From contig CM119264.1 of assembly GCA_051294375.1 (NCBI GenBank), forward strand, positions 30,073,693 to 30,137,692: a stretch of 64,000 bases of DNA. Direction: 5' to 3'. Every line of letters begins with the position of its first letter. The first letter of the stretch is position 1. The notes under the pieces are model-generated. The model saw only the letters and a program-made list of their open reading frames with translations. It was not told the DNA's origin and searched no databases. This stretch comes from Paraspadella gotoi. Its lineage: Eukaryota > Chaetognatha. Position numbers and translations under genes: made by a program. Positions 1 through 20,878 of the stretch are shown one piece after another.

Positions 1-990
1 TTTTTAGCTTTTAACTTTTCTCATCGACATTCCGAGAAAAATGGAAGAAAATGTCTCAGTTCGTTTTGATAAAAAAAAAACGCATTAAAATTGTTTCCAA
101 GTCCCTCCCAAAGTTCTCTGTCATAAAAAATAGCAGATAATAAAAGTTACAAAGTACATTTGCAAACATTTCTTTTTTAAATTCGTTTGACTTATGAGGT
201 TAGTTAAACTTGTTTATTGATTTATTTTACGATTTTACTACTGACACGCATAAAAAAATTTAAAAATCAATGATGAACGATGTATTTCATTTAACAATAT
301 CCAATCTGATACAATTAAGAATTAGTTTTATCTCATGAAAAGGTGCGACTGACTTTATCCGATTTTAAGGAGATTGTGTGTGATTATTTCAACATTAGTT
401 CAAGGATTTATTACCTCGAGAAACATAGCGGGATTTATCAATCGCGGTTATCATTTGTGTAGATCTTGTCTTTATATTTTAAGTTACTTAAAGATTTTAT
501 ACAAACTAAATCACCCATAACTTATAAATAAAGAATATAAAAGAATGAGAAAGGATATTTTGGCATAAAAATATGATATACAAATATATTATAAGTCATA
601 AGTAATAAGTATATATAAGATAATTTAAATCCAGGGGCGTGGAGAGGCGGGGAACAGGGGGGGCCCTGAGAAAAAAGAAAAAAAGAAGGAAAGAAAAGAA
701 GAAAAACCATATAACCGTATCTCTATGGCCGCTCATGGTTAAAAATAAGCGCTAAATCAAATTTAGACCCATCTCTCAGATTAGAGGAGAGGCGCAATGA
801 TTGTGATAAAAAAAAAAATCAGTAAAACTCCATTGCTAGGTTGCAAGTCCTGGAGCAATATTTAAGGCAAAAAGTCGGTAATCGAAAACTAAAATTATGG
901 AGCGGGGGGTGGGCAGTGGAGGGGCCCGCCATTTCTCTCGCCGCCCCTGTTAAAATCTATTGTACCTCGAAGTGCAAATTATAAAACTTC

Positions 991-1047
991 AAAAATTAGG
1001 GTTAACTCTTTATTAAGACTCTTAATAAAGAGTTAACCCTAATTTTT
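991..1047. repeat. perfect 27-bp palindrome with 3-nt loop
   Basis: The left arm 991-1017 and right arm 1021-1047 are exact reverse complements, separated by only three bases. The stem contains a TTAGGGTTAA core, but there is no tandem telomere-like array. It looks like a fold-back or MITE-like insertion. Confidence 0.9.
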
Positions 1048-2229
1048 GAGAGAAATGAGCTTTTTATGGTTTTAGAGTTTGGTTTATTACCTAAAGTTCG
1101 TCAGATTAAATTTTATTATCATCGTTTCAGAATCAGAGCAAGAACTAATTTTTTACCAGATTTAAAATCAAACTTTTTTAAAGTTATCTTAAAAAAAAAT
1201 ATTCCAATCGTTTTGCACTCTGAAGCTAATTTTTTTTTCATCAATAAAGCAGATAACACTCGGATACTAAAAGTTGAAGTATGAATACTTCGAAATTATC
1301 AATTTCAAACTTGAATTGCAAGTTTAATTTATAAAACGTAGTAAACAACTAAATATTCGAAAAAGATGATAACCGATAAAGCCGGCAGTTCTTCTTATAA
1401 AAGGTTAATTGGTTGGTTTGAATCAGCTGAGTGAATGTGGCACAACTGGCACATGTATGCAGACGCGGAGGAGAAGAGGGATCGACGGATCGCATCGGAT
1501 GAGACGGAGGATCGATCGCATGCAACGGGGGCTTCTCTTTGTTACCCACATTGGGGCCAACTCGTGCAACAATTTCAAATTTGGGTGATGTTATCACTCC
1601 TGAGTCATGTTCTTTTATAACACTCTGACATCAGTCAAAACGTTAGAGTAAGCCCTAAATTTGGTTATGGACCTACTAAATCACCGACTTATTGTTTAAA
1701 TAAAATAGTTAAACCCAAAATGAAAATGATCTCGCCGCCAGAATCTGAAATTCCAGTTTATACCTGCTAAAATATTTGTTTTCCTTACGTAATAACGCAC
1801 CTAAATTACAAGTACATTCACACGGATTTTAAACGGGAGTGAAAAGAGTTGTTATAACTTTTAACTGACTGACTATGATTGAGTCTTGTTAATTTTATTA
1901 GTTGGAAAATTCCCTGACATTTATAATTCTATATAATAAATAGATAATACTTTACATCATAACTGGTGTGCTTGCCTTGCAGGAGCTTTTTCAGCAACTT
2001 TTTCCCCTCCTTTTAGATATTTTAATTTTAAACATTTTAAAATTTAAAAAATCTATAAAAAAGCTAAATATTTCAATTTTTGTTAATTTATTAGTTAATA
2101 TAATGAAGCATAAAAGAACTTATTAATATATTTAAAGGTTTAGTAAGACATAAGCTTTTGCCAGATCATTGTCCTTTTATAATCTTTTTTAAATCTAAAA
2201 TTTTTAGTTTTTATAATTTTTAATTATTA

Positions 2230-2301
2230 AGTGAAAAGTTTTAATTAGATTTTACAACGATTATATTAAATCGTTGTAAAATCTAATTCAAACTTTTCAC
2301 T
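2230..2301. repeat. near-perfect 32-bp fold-back inverted repeat
   Basis: Arms 2230-2261 and 2270-2301 are reverse complements with one mismatch and an 8-nt spacer. It is AT-rich and carries no coding sequence. It is one of several fold-backs in the first 6.2 kb. Confidence 0.9.
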
Positions 2302-2912
2302 AAATACTCTAACGCAACGAAAAGAAAGACTAAAAACATAATTTTTAACTACAAAAATTATAAAATATTATTGTATTTGTGAAAAAGCTATTGACATTCT
2401 GATTGCTCAGGCACATACTCTAATGATTAGATTTATAAAATGAATTAAAATGTTTTTACATTTCATTATTTTTTATAAAAATATACCTTATAACAGTAAG
2501 GTCCTCTTCCACTGCAAGAATTTTTCTTTTTTGGAATTTGACGATGGCATCAATAAGCACATAAATACAGTAAGCAAGGTGGACTATTGAGAGATAAAAA
2601 CAATCAATAATTTTTTACCGGGTACAAAATCTGAAATCACTAATAATATAGCAACAGCATTTAATCTTTTCATTACACTTTCATTTGAAATCCCTATAAA
2701 CATATTTCTCTTAGCTTTGCCTCCACTTTGTCTAGCATATAACTTTTTATGAAGAATAAAGAGACTGCTTGATGTGCATCGATAAAATAAGTAACATTAC
2801 ACCAATTTATTTAACACCATAATTACGTGAAGTAAACAACGACAATAATTTTTAAGCGGGGTTCATTTTGAGCACGATTGAAATAAGAACAATTTAATTA
2901 AATCCAGACATA

Positions 2913-3476
2913 TCAAGCCATCCCTTTTCTTCTAGCGTAGGCCCCGAGACAGGCAAGAATTCCAGATATGCCAATTAATAATCCAAGCACCAAGGCCACA
3001 GCGTCTCCTCCGTCAAAAGCATTAGCTCCTTAAAAATCAAATAATAAAATTTCAAATTCCGTAAAATTTTATGGAATCTGTTTAGGAACCTATTTTAGGT
3101 CAAATGATAATAACTTTTTATCATGAATAAATAATGAGAAAAAAAGTAATTTGCTGCTAGTATTTGAGTCTAATTAATACTAATAAGCATTTAACTTTGT
3201 TTACTCAATACATCATAATGTCGAACCGCGGAAAGTAAAAATTCCATTAGTCAAATTGTTGAATAAATACACCGAATTAAAGGCACAAGATTAGTACTTG
3301 TGCTTTTAACAAATACTTATTAGTCAATGAATTAGAAGAGTAAGTTAAGTACTTTATTAAAGTTTTCGTTGGTTATAGCCTAAGTAAAATTTATGAATCT
3401 CTAAAGTTTTGTAACCTGGAGTTAGGAATATGACGGCCAGAAAAAACGAAATAACTGACGTCGCCACCGAATCCAT
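2913..3476 (-). CDS. SMIM30: SMIM30-like small integral membrane protein (58 aa)
   Basis: Two-exon microprotein on the minus strand: exon 1 3476-3416, exon 2 3028-2913 with TGA at 2915-2913. The 387-bp intron begins GT and ends AG, and the Gly codon is split in phase 1. The 58 residues start MDSVATSVISFFLAVIFLTP, a hydrophobic signal-like segment. Then come Gly-Gly-Asp, a second hydrophobic segment (ALVLGLLIGISGILACLGAY) and a short basic tail, ARRKGMA. Human SMIM30 has the same plan and nearly the same length (59 aa): N-terminal hydrophobic segment, Ala-Gly-Asp-Ala, a membrane segment ending in Ala-Cys-Leu-Gly-x-Tyr-Ala-Arg, and a basic tail. The homology call therefore rests on a recalled family pattern. 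SMIM30 is a small endomembrane/ER protein; its role in this organism is unknown. No other gene overlaps it. Confidence 0.85.
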
Positions 3477-4145
3477 GATGTAACAGCTCAAGAGTCAATA
3501 AGAACAATAAGTTCTTAGGCTTAGCAATAAATAATAATTTAAAACAGGAAAATCAAGGGCGACACCGAAAATTAGTCGTCACTTCCTAAGAAGCTAAATA
3601 TTTTTATTTCTTGTCAATAGATAATCCCTGAAAGATAAGATTAGGTTTAGAAAAAAAAAAAGCATACAGTCAAAGGTGCGCATATTAAAGCAATCCTAAA
3701 GTTGTTCTTGTGGTGAGAATTTTAAAAATATTATCATTATGATAAAGTGGACATAATACATAATACTTGACCGAGGCACAATTTATTTTACAATTACTGC
3801 TGTATCACTATGATTATGTTTATGAAGATTCTTGAATTGAATTAAAAATAATAATATGTTCACCGTCTTCAACAGCAATGGAGCTTATTTTTATTTTAAA
3901 ACGTCTCAAAATTTGCCGTCTTACAAGGCACAAAATCATTAAAATTTATTTGGAGGCAGAACAGAGCTGTCAGTTGTCAGATAAATTGGTGTCACTCCAA
4001 TTAACGCTAGATCAATTGAAAAAATCAAGAACCCCCCTAAAGATTTTATCCATTTTGGTGACCCGTCCGCAACTACTGGCAATAACTTAAAGGAGCTCGC
4101 TCGCAGACAGAACTATCAGGATTAAGTTTTTAAGTAATAAGGAAT
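3477..4145. other. gap upstream of the SMIM30-like gene
   Basis: This presumably holds the promoter and 5' leader of the minus-strand SMIM30-like gene. A 70-codon + strand frame (3878-4090) has no recognisable domain and probably occurs by chance. Confidence 0.4.
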
Positions 4146-4316
4146 ATGATTAGTGGATTAAAACTGTGGAGTCCAACGAGTTTCGATGAAACATTTCAAG
4201 AAAATAGTCAATTCGGAGAATGGGCGGACGAGTACCAGTCGATGTCCACAGGGAGTGAGATAGAAAAAAAGGGCGCAGCCGGGCTGTATTTGAACCGTTG
4301 GTCGTCAAACTGTTAA
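4146..4316 (+). CDS. unrecognised small ORF (56 codons)
   Basis: An intact ATG-to-TAA frame of 56 residues. It begins MISGLKLWSPTSFDETFQEN and continues with a polar, acidic then basic composition rich in Glu, Ser, Trp and Tyr. That is unusual for random AT-rich sequence, where Ile, Lys, Asn and Phe dominate. I recognise no family, membrane segment or splice site that links it to a neighbour. It lies about 670 bp from the start of the divergently oriented SMIM30-like gene. It could be a small coding exon, the residue of an older gene, or chance. Confidence 0.2.
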   Translation: MISGLKLWSPTSFDETFQENSQFGEWADEYQSMSTGSEIEKKGAAGLYLNRWSSNC

Positions 4317-5760
4317 AACTAAGGATAGGGAAGTAAGTCGTAAAGTCAGTTTAATTTACTCCATTGTCTTTCTGAATTGAGTAAGTACTAAGTCTAAGGT
4401 TAGGAATATTGCCAGTTGCCCACAAGAAAACCGGTTTTCAAAGTTTCGTTGTTTCGTTCAGATGTCACTACAAACAAAGCAAGTGATAGAGTTTTCAAAC
4501 AAAAAGATTGATTAAACCAAAACTTATCTGCATTTGGTTTATTATATTTAATATAAATTTCATTGATAACCTTCAAACGGTTTGTAAAGATAATACAACT
4601 TTAATAAGTTATGATTCTGATGAAAAATCCCCCTTCTTCCCATACATAGCATCAACTGAGGACCGTTATTCGATAAAGTAACAATTAATTAATTATTTAA
4701 TTTATTCATAACATTGGATTAAGCAGACAATAAAAGTCGATATCCGAATCGCGATTCCCAACTTCGTCGATTTTAACCTTTTCATAACTTTAACTGAGTT
4801 TAATTTTGAATTCTTTTTATTTCCTTCAAACGGTTACATGAATAAACTGAATAGTTGGATGAATTTTAAACAAGTTTGAGCAAACAATGCCGGATCTGCC
4901 CACGATCATTAGCGGTAAGCAGCTGATCAGATAAATAATTAATATTAATAATATTATTTTTTTTTATTCGCGTTAAAATCGTTTCCCACTTTTTTCGCTT
5001 CTCAATCACCAAACAATCTCGATCACAAAATTAATCAATTAAGAAAAAAATAATAATTAATTACTAATTTATTAATAATTAATGCATCAATTAGTAAAAT
5101 ATATTTTTACGGGCCGTATTGAATAATAAGTGGTCGTCAAGACTTTACATATTTTCCATTTTAACTCATTTCCACTTGTATGATTCCATCGAAACTTGAT
5201 TTCCTGCTCAATCACACAATTTCCTACCCACGTATAAAATTTTAATCAATCGCCTCATCTACTCATGAGTAATTGGCGTTCAGAGCTGAGAGGAGGACGG
5301 ACAGACGGACGGACGGACATCAATATTTTTGAAAGTGATTTACCAACAAATTTTTGGGGTGGGACCGACGGATCGATAAAGTGGATTATACTTATACTTA
5401 TAGAGCCGGAATCTTTTAAACGAGAGACTGACGAATAAAAAAATTCTTCATTGTTGCCATTGATTAGGAGTAATTAATTCCATTTTCCGTGATGTTCGTT
5501 TCCAGTTAATAGTTCTACTCAGAACCAATGCGTCTTGAAAAACTAAGATAAATCGAAAAATTCATTTATTTATCCGGTAAGTATAAATCAATGATAAAAT
5601 ATGGCGATTTAGTTACTTTAAAAATTATAGATATACGTATTTATTTTCAATAGAATTAGAAAGGTTTTGTGTAAGTATCAAAGATGTTCAGATGTTCTTG
5701 CTATCATATCTAAGTAAAAAAAAAAAAGAAAATCAAAAAATATTGATTCAAAAACAAAAT

Positions 5761-6086
5761 TTTAATCTTTATTTCCATATTTTTATTTTTAAATGTTGAC
5801 CAATTACCATACAATCGCTTAACTTTCAATTCACCGAATGCATAATAATGTTGTTTCTCGTTTTTATTTCAGAAAAAAAATATCTAGGTATTGTAAAATT
5901 TAGGTTATAAAGATAATTGTATCAAATTTTTCTCTTTAATTTATAAATAGTTAAACTTATAGTAAAAAATAAATTTTTTTTCTGAAATAAAAACGAGAAA
6001 CAACAATATTATGCATTCGGTGAATTGTAAGTTAAGCGATTGTATGGTCAACATTTAAAAATAAAAATATGGAAATAATGATTAAA
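5761..6086. repeat. long inverted repeat, about 113-120-bp arms (MITE-like)
   Basis: The left arm, about 5761-5880, is repeated in reverse complement at about 5974-6086. The match is nearly complete except for a 7-bp insertion in the left arm and a few substitutions. The spacer of about 93 bp is AT-rich and non-coding. Terminal inverted repeats with no gene inside suggest a non-autonomous DNA transposon or a fold-back element. Confidence 0.85.
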
Positions 6087-6088
6087 GT

Positions 6089-6194
6089 AAAAGAGCATCT
6101 GAGTTTTCTGTAAAACTCATTTTATTTTTTACTTTAAAAAAAGGATTAGAGTAAAAAATAAAATGAGTTTTACAGAAAACTCAGATGCTCTTTT
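6089..6194. repeat. perfect 45-bp fold-back
   Basis: Arms 6089-6133 and 6150-6194 are exact reverse complements across 45 bp with a 16-nt spacer. The element directly abuts the preceding inverted repeat. It lies about 200 bp upstream of the first coding exon of the RRM gene. Confidence 0.92.
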
Positions 6195-6389
6195 TAAATT
6201 TTTTTTAAATTAATAAAAATAAAAATATATATTTAAAATGGAACTAGTAGAGCCACCACAAGTGTCCACTATTAGCGGCCACGTAATTTCGTCAACTTTT
6301 TCCTCACGTTCAGTTATTCTTTTTCTGTTATTTAATTAATATTAAGAAATGTTATATATTTTTTTATTAAATTTAATTATTATCAGAAG

Positions 6390-9019
6390 ATGGAACGAAT
6401 GATGCCGGAACGGCAGAGCAAGCGTCTCTTCGTGGGCGGCTTGACCAACTTGGTGGATAAGAACATGTTGGCGCGATACTTCGGCCAATTCGGGTCCGTT
6501 CTCGACTCAGTCGTTCTCAGCGACCGGGTGACGGGAGTCAGTCGAGGATTTGGGTGAGCAAATGTCAATTCATTGTTCCTGCCATGAGTCAGTACGTGCG
6601 ACAGATGGACCTCCGGGTGCCTTTCGATTGATTTTTTGAATGTAAAAAATTTTCAATTATCTAGTCTGTGTCATGTCAATCCGCCGGCATCACCCACAAC
6701 ATTTTCCCTCTAACATATTCTAAGCATCTTTGTTGATATATTGTCATATATATATATTTGTCAAAAATAGTACCGATATGTGTTCATCCAAGTTAAATGA
6801 ACACATTGTGCAGTGTGTAGGTTATTAATTATATTTATTTACTAGGTAAATTAAATAAGATTTTGAGTAAGAATCGGCGTCATTCACTGATCTTCGTAGA
6901 TTCGTCACATTCTCGGAAGTAGCGGAAATCGAACTGGCTCTTCAGACGGGACCCCACGTCATCGCCGAGCGGCGAGTCGACGTCAAACGGGCGCTACCGC
7001 GAAGCAGCAGTTACACCAACGTGAGTCTCGTCGGCGCCCGCGACAAAGTCCCCACGAAGATCTTCATCGGCGGAATCCCACAGCATCTCGCCGTCGAAGA
7101 CATTCAGGAATATTTTGAGACGTTCGGCCCAGTCAAGAACGCCACGCTTTTACCGGGAAAGGTGATATTGTCTTTTTAGTATTATTTTTAAATACTTTCA
7201 TGTTTCGAAGACACCTTGGCGATTGGGAGAGTCTTTCTTTGAAGGATCAAGATTCGCCCTACGGGAGAACTGACCCGCCGCTTCGTCATCGAGGCTTCGG
7301 CTTCATAGTCTTTTTCGACGAAGAAGTTGCGGCGAAAGTCATCGCTCTTCGGTATCACAGCGTCAAAGGTGTTCAGGTGATCGTCAACGGTGGCCGTGAA
7401 CTGTGAAGACTTTAGGATTAATAGCATATATAAACTATTTAAATGTAGAATTTTTATGTGTTTCCGTCGTATGTTCAAGCGAAACCAAACGTATAAATCC
7501 TAGATTAACAAAAACTTGTTCAATATTAGATCGAAGCAAAGACGGCGCTTCATCCCTTCGGACAAACCACTTCCCCGAGCGCCTCTTCGCCGGGAAAGAC
7601 GCGGTTGCCGCCGGGCGTGGCCATCCCCGACGCCAAGTTGAAGAGCGCTCCTTACAGCTTTTCTTCCCCCGGAGGAAATTATTCTGGTTCCGGGGCCAAC
7701 CTTTTCCATCACCCGTCTTCGGCCTCCGTCCCTCTTTCCACTTATATTCCCGTAGGTTCCGTTTATCCTTCGCATTCGACTCCGGACAATTCCTACGCTT
7801 ATGATCAACATCTGCGACACTTTCAATATTACTCGGGAGGATTGGATTCCCGATGGGTCAGAATGAACACGAAACATTAGTAATCCTTATTTCCTTATTA
7901 CAAATCTTTATCTGTTACAAGACTTCTTTTCAATCAGACTACCGATCATTATCAGCAACAGTATGGAACAGCGAACGTGATGGGCGCGTCCTGCTTCCCG
8001 ACGACGCCGACGACTCCCGGAATGTCGACGACGCCAACGATGCAGCCGATGCCGCTCACGACGGGAATTCAAGCGCCGTTCATCACGCCTCCCGTCACTC
8101 CTCCTACGGATGGCGCAAGTTAGATTACTGTAGTAAAACTAAAAGAAAATTGATGGGGAGTTTCCTTTCATCCCCAATGGGGATAAAAAATCTTCTTCAG
8201 GGAATTGACTTTTATCTAATTCTCTTCATATTTAAGGGCTTTCTGAGGATATTAATATTGCTAATATTTTAATAAATACTTTGTTTAAAAATGTGCTAAA
8301 AGTAAAAAAAAAAAGAATTTAAAAACAGTGAGTTGGAAAATGAAACACGATTTGATAAGCCAACTTTCTCCACTCATTGTCAAGGCATATCTTAACTGAT
8401 CAATATAAAATTTTAACATATAAAAAGTTTTAGTATTTTCTACTCAACTAAATTTTAAAATCAATGAAATAACCACTGGTTTGAAAATGACAGCGTATTT
8501 CTACCGGCCCTTGTAAAATGTCACCATGTAATACTGGAACATAAAACTGCAAAGATAAAACTTATTTAATCTAAATTAAATTAAAAACTTTAAAAGCGAC
8601 AAATTCGTTTAAATTTGACAGACGTTCCGACGAATCCCCCACAAACTCGAGCTCTTACGGACCCGGGCGTTGCCTGGCCTTATTGTCCCAACACCCCTTT
8701 CGCGGGTTCCGTCTCCCTCGGGGTCAACGCCCAGTTTTACTACACGCCGCCGCCACCGATGGTCCCGTCCGCCTATTCGGCTTCGACGATACCCGGCTAT
8801 GCCTATCCAACCTATCCAGTTTATTCTCAAATTCCTCTGCAGCATCAGCAGCAACAATTGCAGCAATCTCACGACACCCCGCCCCCCGGCGACTCATCTT
8901 GCGGCAACCCGAAATGCCCGCCACGCGACTCGTGTTCGGCGGAGGAGAGATTGGCGTCGCCGGCGGCGGCGGTCCACGCCGCCAAGAAGACGAGACTCGA
9001 TTTGGAAGCCGAAAATTGA
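6390..9019 (+). CDS. tandem-RRM RNA-binding protein (hnRNP A/B, DAZAP1 or Musashi type)
   Basis: Six exons: 6390-6553, 6900-7161, 7245-7376, 7530-7856, 7938-8118, 8622-9019. All have GT-AG borders and consistent phases, giving about 487 aa. RRM1 (about 11-90) has RNP2 LFVGGL and RNP1 RGFGFVTF. RRM2 (about 106-192) has RNP2 IFIGGI and RNP1 RGFGFIVF. The rest is low-complexity, rich in Pro, Ser, Thr, Tyr and Gln, typical of hnRNP A/B, DAZAP1 and Musashi proteins that bind mRNA and control splicing or translation. RRM2 carries an insertion of about a dozen residues before RNP1. The start is the first ATG after an acceptor at 6386, so a leader exon is likely upstream. The donor after 7856 (GTCAGA) is weak but keeps phase. 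Assignment to one subfamily is uncertain. Confidence 0.85.
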
Positions 9020-11042
9020 CTTGGATTTATTTTGCATCAAAAGTCGAGAGACTCGTTCTCAATCTTTATTAACAATTTTGTCAAACTTAACATAAAATAC
9101 TTTGTTTTCAATTCATTATTATTATTACGGTAACGATCGATGAAATGCGTATTTTAAACCCGCTCGAGATTTGCAATAGAATTTTTGCAATGAGATTGTT
9201 TTTTCCTCCCCGCATTTTTTCCGCTGATGTATAAAAAATGAACTTTCTTGCTCTTTTGTTGCTTTCTATTTTGCAAAGAAAAAGCCATTTAGTTTGGTCA
9301 TTTAAAATGTAGTTTTTTTGCCAGCATTTATAGGTATTAAAATCTGAGGAGAAACTAACACTTAAATATACTGTAGTACTGATTTGTATTGCGTGACACA
9401 AGCCCGACCGCTCGTTAAATATTCTACTAACTCTCTCTCTCTCTCGCTTTCCGACTTGAAGATATCTGCCCGCAGATTCGCTCATCCATCCTGGCCGATT
9501 TCTATCACCACTTCCCTCCCCCCTCATCCCATCCTCTTTCGACTCCCACTTAAAGAGAGGATGAATCTGGCTTCAGCGACCAACTATCCACCGGCTCTGC
9601 CGCTGCCGCTGCCGCCGCCGACTTCGCCGACTTCGCCGACTTCGATCCTCGGAAAACTTCGTCGGAGAGAATCTTCATCATCAGGCTGACGTCATGCCGA
9701 AGCCGTGGAGTCGCTTTCCCCTCTTTCCGCGAGAGGCCGCTCAGAAGCCGACCGTTTCCTTCCGTCTCGTCATTGGTCCGATCGGGGAAAAACTCGATCC
9801 TGATTGGTCGGCGGGACTAGCGGTTTGCGCCTTCGCGACGGCCACACAATGGTTTCGAGGTGAGAAGAGGACCTAAGGGAAGCCGAGCTTCGTCCATTGC
9901 GAAACGCAATGACGTCGTTGATGCTTTAGTTGGAAAAAGACGAAGAGAAGTCGTGAATATCGTGGAGACTCGCATTTCTGGACGGTGAGACGCGATCCAA
10001 GCCATACTTTCTAATATTTCTAATATTTCCTCCCTTTTTCTGCGAAAAATCCTCGCGCTGGCGGAAGGCATCGATGATCGAATCCCCTTCTTTCCTCATC
10101 TCCACATTCATTGTTCAGCAATGGCGCGAGCGACGACCTAATGTCTCTTTTCTGTTTAGGATTGCGTCGCGATCCCGCGGCACATTACAGATGATCATGG
10201 TGTCCTGAAGGATAACTCCCGTACCAGGTATTGCTTCATTTGCTGAAGTAATTGCTCTTTCTTGTGTTATGATTGTATAAGATTGCATTTTTTTTTCCTG
10301 ATGATTGATTTGGTATGTCGTTAACTCGCTCCCGCAATTTTTTTTTTCAAACAATGCGATTGGTGCTTTGAATATATATGAAAAGGGAATTTAATTAATA
10401 TGTTTAAGATAAAATATGTATAAACTAATGTCTCTCCTTTTCTCTTCCCACATCAAGACGAAACGAACTCTGGATCGCGCCGTCAGCGACGAAGCCTCTT
10501 TTCCCCCATTTTCCTTCTTTGTAAATAATCCTTTGTCCCCCGGAAATTTTTTGGTTTCTGCAATTGTAAATAGTTGAGTTCCTTTCTTTCCTTTGTCTCG
10601 CAACAACGACAACAACAAAAAATAGAAAAATGTTTTCTTCTTCGCTTCGTCGTCGTCCAAAGGAAAAATGAAACCGGCGACAATAAACATCGTTTGTGTC
10701 CAAACTTGCCCTCGAAGCTGAAGAATCGTCGCCGACCTCGAAACGCTACAAAATCAAACGATATTACTAAAAAAATAATAAAATAAAAAACGCGGCAAAA
10801 TTATATTTTCTCTCGATACATCGGATCGAATTTAATTTTCGGCCCCAACCGTCAGATCCCGAATGAGTTCAAACTCAAATTTTGCGGACAAAAAGGTTGA
10901 TTTTTCTTATAAAACGACGCGAATTTTTTTGTGGCGAATATTTGTCAAATTTGAAGTGAAAATTTTTTAGGCTGGTCTCTCGCCGGCCGCCCGCCTTGGT
11001 CCCGCCCACAAGGGTGGAGACTCGTTCTGACCCATTCCGAAG
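9020..11042. other. intergenic region: RRM 3' end and HIPK 5' flank
   Basis: The first few hundred bases are AT-rich and probably hold the 3' untranslated region of the RRM gene. From about 9470 to 9900 the sequence turns CpG-rich and looks like a promoter. A possible untranslated exon ends near 9860 at a GTGAGA donor. Open frames here (for example 9384-9689 and 10574-10786) are low-complexity and match no family. Confidence 0.45.
9687..9807 (+). promoter_or_regulatory. candidate HIPK promoter: CRE palindrome and two inverted CCAAT boxes
   Basis: A full TGACGTCA palindrome (CRE-type, ATF/CREB site) lies at 9687-9694. ATTGG, the inverted CCAAT box bound by NF-Y, occurs at 9772-9776 and 9803-9807, about 30 bp apart. 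All lie in a CpG-rich block about 1.25 kb upstream of the HIPK start codon. The motifs are visible; their use as a promoter is inferred. Confidence 0.4.

Positions 11043-20878
<9,836 letters not shown>

Larger units (their letters stand above)
1..2912. other. AT-rich gap, no gene recognised
   Basis: About 2.9 kb of AT-rich sequence in which I see no convincing gene. The only longer open frame, 72 codons at 1066-1284 on the + strand, starts just after a perfect palindrome and shows no family I recognise. A short GC-richer patch near 1430-1560 is open on both strands, but no domain is visible. Two fold-back palindromes are listed separately. The right edge probably includes the 3' untranslated region of the SMIM30-like gene. 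Confidence 0.6.
4317..6389. other. AT-rich gap and probable 5' region of the RRM gene
   Basis: No gene is recognised. A short ATG frame at 4887-4914, MPDLPTIIS, ends at a good GTAAGC donor and could be a 5' exon of the RRM gene. However, its phase does not fit the next acceptor in the coding frame, so at best it is a leader exon. GACGGACGGACGGAC-type microrepeats lie near 5294-5320. Two fold-back elements, listed separately, fill 5761-6194. Confidence 0.4.

Noticed and set aside
991-1047. internal telomere sequence
   Set aside because: Only one TTAGGG on each arm of a palindrome; no tandem array.
4887-4914. short ATG exon with GTAAGC donor as first coding exon of the RRM gene
   Set aside because: Its phase (1) puts the RRM exon out of frame at the 6386 acceptor; it could only be a leader exon.
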